Assembly: GCA_041485125.1 (NCBI GenBank)
Contig: JBGPIT010000375.1
Location: 1-5,134, forward strand
DNA length: 5,134 bases
Direction of reading: 5' to 3'
Origin: JBGPIT01 sp041485125
GTDB taxonomy: Bacteria > Desulfobacterota > Binatia > UTPRO1
Below the pieces are notes generated by a model. That model saw nothing but the letters and a program-made list of their open reading frames with translations, had not been told where the DNA came from and made no database searches. The translations under genes were made by a program, and so were the position numbers. Positions 1 to 5,134 of the stretch are shown piece after piece (position 1 is the stretch's first letter; each line of letters starts with the position of its first letter).

Positions 1-13
1 AGCGGGTCTTCGA

Positions 14-1500
<1,487 letters not shown>

Positions 1501-1504
<4 letters not shown>

Positions 1505-2517
1505 GCTCCATCTCCTTTCGCGCGGCGGCGCGAGCGTGCGCTCCGCGGATGATTTCCATTGGTCGAAGCGGCGCGGCGCGCGCTCACGGAGAACAGCGCC
1601 GGCCCCTGTGTCTTCGGTTCGGGTGGCAGGGTGTGGGTGCGCGTCGCCTCGAAGCCGGCGGCGGCGAGATACGTCGTGATCTGCGCTTCAGCGAAGCCGA
1701 GCCAAACGTGTCCCATCTGCTGACGGTAGTGCTCGCGCTCGTGCGGCTGCATGTCGACGACGAGGAGTCGCCCGCCCGGACGGAGGACGCGCGCCGCTTC
1801 CGCGAGCGCTCCCGCGGGATCGGGGACGTGGTGCAGCACGAGGACGCACGTCGCGGCGTCGAGCGCGCCGTCGTCGATCGGCAGCGCCTCGAGCCGGCCG
1901 CGGCGGAGCTCGACGTTGGCGTGCGCGCGCAGGCGGCGCCGCGCCGCCTGCAGCATCGCCGCCGAGTCGTCGACGGCGATCACACGGCGGACGCAGGGGG
2001 CGAGCGCCTCGGCCACTTGACCGCCGCCGCAGCCGAGATCGCCGACGACGGCGTCGTCGTCGAGAAGACCGAGCAGCGCCTGGAAATGGAAGCTCCGCCC
2101 GAAGAGCTCCTCGCGCACCCGATCCCATTGACCGGCGGACGAGGTGAAGAACTCCTGCGACTTCGTGCGCCGTTCGGCGAGGACACGCTCGAGCCGCCGC
2201 CCGTCTTGCACCGACGCCGGCGCTTCGGCCACCTGCTCGCGGACGAGCTGCCACAAGCGGCGTGCCGGCGGCTCCATGGCGTCGCGTCCGCTGCGGTAGA
2301 GCCGGCTCGTCCCCTCGGCGCGCGCCGTCACCCAGCCGCAGTCGAGCAGCGCTTTCAGGTGCCGGCTGACCGTGGATTGCGGCGCCTGGAGCACCGCACA
2401 GAGCTCCGCGACCGTGAGCTCGTGGCGCTCGAGCGCGAGGAGGATCCGGCTGCGCGTCACCTCCCCGAGGACGGAGAGGTGATCGAGGATGGCGGGGGCG
2501 GCGGCTCCGTTCATCAT
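1501..2517 (-). CDS. ArsR-type winged-helix regulator fused to SAM-dependent methyltransferase (SahR-like)
   Basis: The 338-residue protein has two domains. Residues about 10-76 form an ArsR-type winged helix-turn-helix with recognition helix PQSTVSRHLKALLDCGWV (46-63). Residues about 120-310 form a class I methyltransferase with motif I VVGDLGCGGGQ (157-167), an acidic strand end at AVDD (181-184), LPIDDGALDAATCVLVLHHV (212-231) and VLRPGGRLLVVDM (244-256). The metal-binding ELCVCDL motif of ArsR sensors is reduced to ELCAVL with a single Cys40, so metal sensing is unlikely. Fused ArsR/methyltransferase proteins beside ahcY, metF or metH are known, and SahR-family regulators are reported to respond to SAH. 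A SAH/SAM-sensing autoregulator of ahcY is therefore the best inference, and a catalytic methyltransferase remains possible. The ATG at 2517 overlaps the leuA stop by ATGA. ATG 2514 and ATG 2559 are in-frame alternatives, and none has a clear ribosome site. The last 25 or so residues are a basic tail. Confidence 0.9.
1512..1518 (-). promoter_or_regulatory. Shine-Dalgarno site of ahcY
   Basis: AAAGGAG on the minus strand lies seven bases before the ATG at 1504. It fixes the ahcY start and sits inside the last codons of the upstream methyltransferase gene, so a ribosome finishing that gene would pass over it. Confidence 0.8.
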
Positions 2518-2526
2518 CCGTTCATC
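2507..2526. repeat. 9-bp direct repeat at the leuA/regulator junction
   Basis: CCGTTCATC occurs at 2507-2515 and 2518-2526, two bases apart (GATGAACGG on the coding strand). As a result leuA ends in Arg-Met-Asn-Gly and the regulator, in a different frame, begins Met-Met-Asn-Gly. It may record a small duplication that created the overlapping start. Confidence 0.6.
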
Positions 2527-4238
2527 CGGATAGAGTGATACTCGGGTACCCCTCCCCATGTCAACCCACGATTCGCGGCGGCGCGGCACACCGCGCCCTG
2601 CAACGCCCGCAGCGAGGCGGTGACGATGTCGGCGTGGCGTCCGACGCCGCGGCCACGCGCCCCGTCGCCGAGCGCAACCTCGACGTAGGCGATCGCCACC
2701 GCGTCGGCGCCGGCGTCGAGCGCGTGCTCGGCGTAGTCGAGGACGCGTACCTCGACGCCGAGGGTCGTGGAGAGCGCGTGCGCCAGCGCCGCGATCGGGC
2801 CGTTCCCTTCGCCGGCGATGCGGCGCACCTCGCCGTCGAGCTCGACGGCCGCCTCGATCGCCCACGTGGCGGCGGAATCCGTGCGCGCGGCGAGCCGATA
2901 GTCGACGAGACCCGCCGCGCCCGGCGCGACGTACTCCGCCTCGAACGCGCCGAGGATCTCGTCCGAGGACAGCTCGGCGCCGCTCTCCTCCGCGAGACGC
3001 TGCACCACCGCCGCGAACTCGACCTGATGCGCGCGCGGCAGGCGGATACCGTGATCGGTCTCGAGGAGATAGGCGACGCCGCCCTTCCCCGACTGGCTGT
3101 TCACGCGGATGACCGCCTCGTAGCTGCGCCCGACGTCGGCGGGATCGATCGGCAGGTACGGCACCGCCCAGCTCGCGTCGTCGCTCGCACGCCGTGCGGC
3201 GAGACCCTTCTTGATCGCGTCCTGATGCGACCCCGAAAACGCCGTGTACACCAGCGTCCCCGCGTACGGGTGGCGCGGATGCACCGGCAGGCGGTTGCAG
3301 TGCTCGGCGACGCCGACCAGGGCGTCGATGTCGCGCACGTCGAGCTCGGGATCGACGCCTTGCGAGAAGAGATTCAACGCCAGGGTCACGACGTCGACGT
3401 TGCCGGTGCGTTCGCCGTTCCCGAAGAGCGTCCCCTCGACGCGTTCCGCCCCCGCCATGAGCGCGAGCTCGGCGGCGGCGACGGAGGTACCGCGGTCGTT
3501 GTGCGGATGCACGCTCAAGATGACCGCGTCGCGCCGCGCGACGTGGCGCCCGAACCACTCGATCTGGTCGGCGTAGACGTTCGGCGTCGCCATCTCGACC
3601 GTCGCCGGCAGATTCAAGATGATCGGGCGCGCGCGCGTCGGGCTCCAGACGTCCATCACCGCCTCGCAGATCTCGACCGCGAACGGCAGCTCGGTACCGG
3701 TGAAGCTTTCAGGTGAGTACTCGAAGCGGACATCGGTCGCCGGCATGGCGTCGGCGAGCTCGCGGACGAGACGTGTGGCAGTGACCGCGATCTCGCTGAT
3801 GCCCGCCTCGTCGAGGCCGAAGACGACGCGTCGCTGCAGGGTCGAGGTCGAGTTGTAGAGGTGGACGATCGCGCGGCGCGCGCCGCGAATCGACTCGAAG
3901 GTGCGGCGGACGAGCGGCGCGCGCGCCGGCGTCAACACCTGGATCGTCACGTCGTCGGGAACCAGGTCTTCCTCGATCAGCAGCCGCACGAAGTCGAAGT
4001 CCGGCTGCGAGGCGCTCGGAAATCCCACCTCGATCTCCTTGAAGCCCCTGGCGACGAGCGCGTCGCACATGCGCCGCTTGCGCGCGACGCTCATGGGCTC
4101 GACGAGCGCCTGGTTGCCGTCGCGCAGGTCGACGCTGCACCAGCGCGGCGCGTGCGTGATCGTTCGGCTCGGCCAGCGCCGATCCGGCAAGTCGATCGCC
4201 GGGAAGGGCCGGTACTTGTGCGTGGGCATCGTCGTCAT
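2514..4238 (-). CDS. leuA: 2-isopropylmalate synthase, long (type II) form
   Basis: LeuA condenses 2-oxoisovalerate with acetyl-CoA to 2-isopropylmalate, the committed and leucine-inhibited step of leucine biosynthesis, in the cytosol. The 574-residue length fits the long form found in Mycobacterium, Pseudomonas and fungi. The N-terminal KYRPFPAIDLPDRRWPS and the catalytic opening WCSVDLRDGNQAL (33-45, Arg39 and Asp40) lead a TIM barrel. It carries EIEVGFPSASQPDFDF (68-83), metal ligands His244 and His246 in SVHPHNDRG, and FGNGERTGNVD (272-282) with Asn280. Spacing of Asp40, His244, His246 and Asn280 equals that of the known active-site residues of the M. tuberculosis enzyme. SQSGKGGVAYLLE (381-393) precedes the C-terminal regulatory domain (about 450-555). 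The ATG at 4238 is chosen because AGGAGG lies five bases upstream. Transcription is probably controlled by the attenuator just upstream, and the stop overlaps the next start by ATGA. Confidence 0.97.
   Translation of the reverse strand: MTTMPTHKYRPFPAIDLPDRRWPSRTITHAPRWCSVDLRDGNQALVEPMSVARKRRMCDALVARGFKEIEVGFPSASQPDFDFVRLLIEEDLVPDDVTIQVLTPARAPLVRRTFESIRGARRAIVHLYNSTSTLQRRVVFGLDEAGISEIAVTATRLVRELADAMPATDVRFEYSPESFTGTELPFAVEICEAVMDVWSPTRARPIILNLPATVEMATPNVYADQIEWFGRHVARRDAVILSVHPHNDRGTSVAAAELALMAGAERVEGTLFGNGERTGNVDVVTLALNLFSQGVDPELDVRDIDALVGVAEHCNRLPVHPRHPYAGTLVYTAFSGSHQDAIKKGLAARRASDDASWAVPYLPIDPADVGRSYEAVIRVNSQSGKGGVAYLLETDHGIRLPRAHQVEFAAVVQRLAEESGAELSSDEILGAFEAEYVAPGAAGLVDYRLAARTDSAATWAIEAAVELDGEVRRIAGEGNGPIAALAHALSTTLGVEVRVLDYAEHALDAGADAVAIAYVEVALGDGARGRGVGRHADIVTASLRALQGAVCRAAANRGLTWGGVPEYHSIRMNG
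2535..2564 (-). promoter_or_regulatory. Candidate internal promoter for the regulator-ahcY pair
   Basis: Minus-strand TTGACA (2564-2559, six of six against the -35 consensus) is followed after 18 bases by TATCAC (2540-2535, four of six against TATAAT). Initiation would fall near 2528, giving a leader of only about ten bases before ATG 2517. A perfect 8-bp palindrome GGGTACCC (2544-2551) lies between the two boxes, and ATCCGGAT (2524-2531) covers the predicted start site. Both are where a repressor could bind. The site lies within the last codons of leuA, so chance occurrence is possible. Confidence 0.4.
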
Positions 4239-4243
4239 CGTCG

Positions 4244-4249
4244 CCTCCT
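4244..4249 (-). promoter_or_regulatory. Shine-Dalgarno site of leuA
   Basis: Minus-strand AGGAGG, five bases before ATG 4238, decides that start over the in-frame ATG at 4229 and over the upstream in-frame ATG at 4403, which lies inside the leader peptide. Confidence 0.85.
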
Positions 4250-4300
4250 GAAGTGCTGCTCTCGGCGCCGAGACGGACGGAAGGAGAAGCGACGGGGCCC

Positions 4301-4342
4301 AGAAACGCAAAACCCCCTCCGGCCGGTCGGCGGGAGAGGGTT
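4301..4342 (-). terminator. Rho-independent terminator of the leu attenuator
   Basis: On the minus strand AACCCTCTCC (4342-4333) pairs with GGAGGGGGTT (4320-4311): ten pairs including one G-U. After a C/C mismatch an inner GCC/GGC stem extends it. The 3' arm runs straight into TTTTGCGTTTCT, a U-rich tail in RNA. The tail is present only in the minus orientation, and leuA begins some 70 bases downstream, so this is a conditional terminator ahead of the gene and not the end of another gene. Confidence 0.85.
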
Positions 4343-4409
4343 GATGTGCTGCGCGAGTGTCGTCGCGCGCTACGCCTCTGCCGCCCCCTGTAGGAGTAGG
4401 CATAGAGCG
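4329..4409 (-). promoter_or_regulatory. Antiterminator and leader hairpins of the leucine attenuator
   Basis: Segment 2, GGCGGCAGAGG (4385-4375), lies just after the leucine codons. It is complementary at 10 of 11 positions to segment 3, CCTCTCCCGCC (4339-4329), which is also the 5' arm of the terminator. The two pairings exclude each other. An earlier hairpin, CGCT-(CT)-ATGCC (4409-4399) with GGCGTAGCG (4376-4368), would sequester the end of segment 2 in untranslated RNA. A ribosome at the leader stop (4372-4370) would cover segment 2 and let the terminator form. A ribosome stalled at the first leucine codons would leave segment 2 free to form the antiterminator. The pairings were worked out by eye without energy calculation. 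Confidence 0.8.
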
Positions 4410-4450
4410 AGGCCGAAAGTGCGGCTCGTCATGCGCGACCGGATGTTCAT
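4370..4450 (-). CDS. leuL: leu operon leader peptide (26 codons)
   Basis: This short frame runs from ATG 4450 to TAG at 4372-4370. Residues 14-20 read LALCLLL: five leucine codons in seven, namely CTC, CTA, CTA, CTC, CTA. CTA is a poor codon in such GC-rich DNA, and the neighbouring genes use mostly CTC and CTG where I looked, so shortage of charged tRNA-Leu should stall the ribosome here. The remaining codons after the leucine run encode the antiterminator strand. The peptide itself probably has no function beyond being translated. No Shine-Dalgarno site precedes ATG 4450 or the in-frame ATG 4432. The promoter -10 box ends seven bases before ATG 4450, so the message may begin at or near the start codon (leaderless). 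The predicted regulation matches the downstream gene, leuA. Confidence 0.85.
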   Translation of the reverse strand: MNIRSRMTSRTFGLALCLLLQGAAEA

Positions 4451-4457
4451 GAGGATG

Positions 4458-4487
4458 GTCTTACGCGATCGCGCGCGGCAGCGTCAA
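4458..4487 (-). promoter_or_regulatory. Candidate promoter of the leuL-leuA-regulator-ahcY operon
   Basis: Minus-strand TTGACG (4487-4482, five of six against the -35 consensus) and TAAGAC (4463-4458, three of six against TATAAT) are 18 bases apart. Seven bases separate the -10 box from the leader ATG at 4450, so transcription should start about at that ATG. The -10 match is weak, and position in the gap before a clear attenuator is the main support. Confidence 0.5.
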
Positions 4488-4506
4488 GCGGGGAAACTCT
4501 TCCGCT

Positions 4507-4516
4507 GCCGGCCGGC
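4507..4516. repeat. 10-bp GC palindrome between the membrane gene and the leu promoter
   Basis: GCCGGCCGGC is a perfect palindrome starting 20 bases upstream of the -35 box and 24 bases past the stop of the membrane protein gene. It has no U-rich tail and so is a poor intrinsic terminator. It could be an operator or simply GC-rich spacer. Confidence 0.3.
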
Positions 4517-4540
4517 CAGTACCAACTCTTCGGTAGAGGG

Positions 4541-4933
4541 CTACGTCAACGAGGCGCGATTCCTGTCCAGCACACGGACGGCTCCGCTCGACACGCCAAC
4601 CGCGACGAGGATGTAGACGATCCCGAAGATCGGGCGCGCGAACGCCTCCCAGGGCATGCGGAAGGCGAACAGGATCAGGTTCAGGATCACGTACCCGGCG
4701 TAGAACCTCCCCATCGACAGCGCGTAGGCGCGCATGCGCAGCACCCCGATGCCGTAGATCAAGAGATAGAGGCCGAAGATCCAGCCGAAGATCAGGTTCG
4801 GCGTGCCGTGCTGCCGCATGCCGAAGAGCATGAACCCCTGGTGTGGGCTGACCTCGAGAAACTTCGTGAAGTTCGAGATCGCGAGGCCACAGAAGAGAAC
4901 ACCGCAGATCCGCAGGGCCGTTCGATCGCTCAT
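4541..4933 (-). CDS. Small four-helix membrane protein, function unknown
   Basis: The 130-residue product is not assignable to a family I recognise. It has four hydrophobic stretches likely to span the membrane, at about 6-22, 46-66, 77-92 and 101-118. The connecting segments carry charge (KFLEV, MRQHGTPN, RMRAYALSMGR, FRMPWEAFARP). There is no cleavable-looking signal peptide, no Cys pair and no catalytic motif. It could be a small inner-membrane protein of the DUF kind. The ATG at 4933 is chosen because GAGGAGG lies ten bases upstream and because it overlaps the stop of the preceding VOC frame by ATGA. The longer in-frame extension upstream to 5125 crosses that VOC end and is disfavoured. 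The stop at 4541 is followed by the leu promoter region, so this gene probably belongs with the VOC gene upstream and not with leuA. Confidence 0.75.
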   Translation of the reverse strand: MSDRTALRICGVLFCGLAISNFTKFLEVSPHQGFMLFGMRQHGTPNLIFGWIFGLYLLIYGIGVLRMRAYALSMGRFYAGYVILNLILFAFRMPWEAFARPIFGIVYILVAVGVSSGAVRVLDRNRASLT

Positions 4934-5134
4934 GACGTCGATACCTCCTCGGGAATGTGGACGAGCTCGAGCTTGATACCATCCGGATCCGCGAAGCCCC
5001 CGACACCCGGGGGCGCCGTCGTCGGTGGACAGCCGCATCCGCCCGGTTCGCTCGCGGTCGTCATGGGCCCGCAGAATGGCTTGAGCGCCGAGATGGATCA
5101 ACGGGGAGGTCGTCGAAGAACACAAGATCGAGCG
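4930..5134 (-). pseudogene. C-terminal part of a VOC-superfamily (glyoxalase-like) protein, frame apparently broken; runs off the window
   Basis: The frame ending at TGA 4932-4930 closes with GGFADPDGIKLELVHIPEE. This is the typical last strand of vicinal-oxygen-chelate proteins (glyoxalases, dioxygenases, epimerases), whose glutamate in the LELVH context is usually a metal ligand. The family normally has 120 or more residues. Here the frame is closed by an in-frame TGA at 5100-5098, leaving 55 codons, or 44 from ATG 5064. Coding-like third-position G/C and sensible protein move between frames: LDLVFFDDLP from 5132, then a second frame (IHLGAQAILRAHDDRERTGR) to about 5010, then the VOC end. 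The changes fall near the CCCC run at 5106-5103 and the C5/G5 runs at 5013-5009 and 5001-4997. Two single-base indels, true decay or sequencing errors, would explain this. The substrate cannot be named. The stop overlaps the membrane protein start by ATGA. Confidence 0.5.
4944..4950 (-). promoter_or_regulatory. Shine-Dalgarno site of the membrane protein gene
   Basis: Minus-strand GAGGAGG lies ten bases before ATG 4933, a slightly long but workable spacing. It also encodes Glu-Glu in the last codons of the VOC fragment and decides the start at 4933. Confidence 0.65.

Noticed and set aside
1505..1600. SAH or SAM riboswitch before ahcY
   Set aside because: The region is coding sequence of the regulator and I could not find the required pairings. 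A covariance-model scan would be decisive.
1549..2538. 329-codon plus-strand frame opposite the regulator
   Set aside because: It is a mirror frame of a gene with clear domain motifs and has no recognisable product of its own.
2518..3558. Open frame extending the regulator upstream through leuA (N-terminal addition of about 347 residues)
   Set aside because: It runs in an alternate frame of leuA and is Arg/Gly/Ala-rich. The wHTH domain begins just after 2517, where the ATGA overlap supplies the start.
4301..4342. Hairpin as a plus-strand terminator
   Set aside because: On the plus strand the second arm is followed by GATGTGCTG, with no U-rich tail, and there is no plus-strand gene upstream.
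4239..4403. In-frame N-terminal extension of leuA to ATG 4403
   Set aside because: The region encodes the leader and terminator RNA, homologous LeuA begins near KYRPFP, and AGGAGG fixes the start at 4238.
4370..4450. Leader frame read as a signal peptide or small lipoprotein (LALCLLLQGAAEA)
   Set aside because: It stops after 26 codons with nothing to export. The Leu-CTA run, antiterminator strand and terminator explain it better.
4521..4540. Small hairpin after the membrane gene (CTCT/AGAG) as a terminator
   Set aside because: The stem is only about four pairs with no U-rich tail.
4936..5125. Longer start for the membrane protein
   Set aside because: The extension is hydrophilic, overlaps the VOC C-terminus and lacks a better ribosome site than that at 4944-4950. 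Its coding-like look is better explained by VOC frameshifts.

Overview
The window is GC-rich bacterial chromosome with strong third-position G/C, and every supported gene lies on the minus strand. Nothing fixes the taxon. The long LeuA form, the long AhcY form and a fused ArsR-type regulator/methyltransferase suit a high-GC proteobacterium-like or related, possibly uncultured, lineage, but this is inference. No tRNA, rRNA, CRISPR array, insertion sequence or phage gene was seen.

Layout in the direction of transcription, from high to low coordinates: (1) 5134-4930 is the C-terminal part of a VOC-superfamily (glyoxalase-like) protein whose frame appears broken upstream. (2) 4933-4541 is a small four-helix membrane protein of unknown function, overlapping (1) by ATGA. 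(3) 4540-4239 is the largest gap between structural genes. It holds a GC palindrome, a promoter, a 26-codon leader peptide rich in leucine codons (five Leu in seven codons, three of them CTA), competing RNA hairpins and a Rho-independent terminator. Together these form a leucine-responsive transcription attenuator. (4) 4238-2514 is leuA, a long-form 2-isopropylmalate synthase. (5) 2517-1501 is an ArsR-type winged-helix domain fused to a class I SAM-dependent methyltransferase, resembling SahR-type regulators. (6) 1504-14 is ahcY, S-adenosylhomocysteine hydrolase.

leuA, the regulator and ahcY are joined by two 4-base ATGA start/stop overlaps, so they probably form one transcript with coupled translation. 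LeuA makes the committed step to leucine, and the attenuator would tie its transcription to charged tRNA-Leu. AhcY splits S-adenosylhomocysteine (SAH), the product of all SAM-dependent methyl transfers, and the fused regulator is a plausible SAH/SAM sensor for it. A candidate internal promoter at 2564-2535 could let the regulator and ahcY escape leucine control.

The most notable items are the attenuator with its apparently leaderless leader peptide, and the placing of methyl-cycle genes behind a leucine switch.
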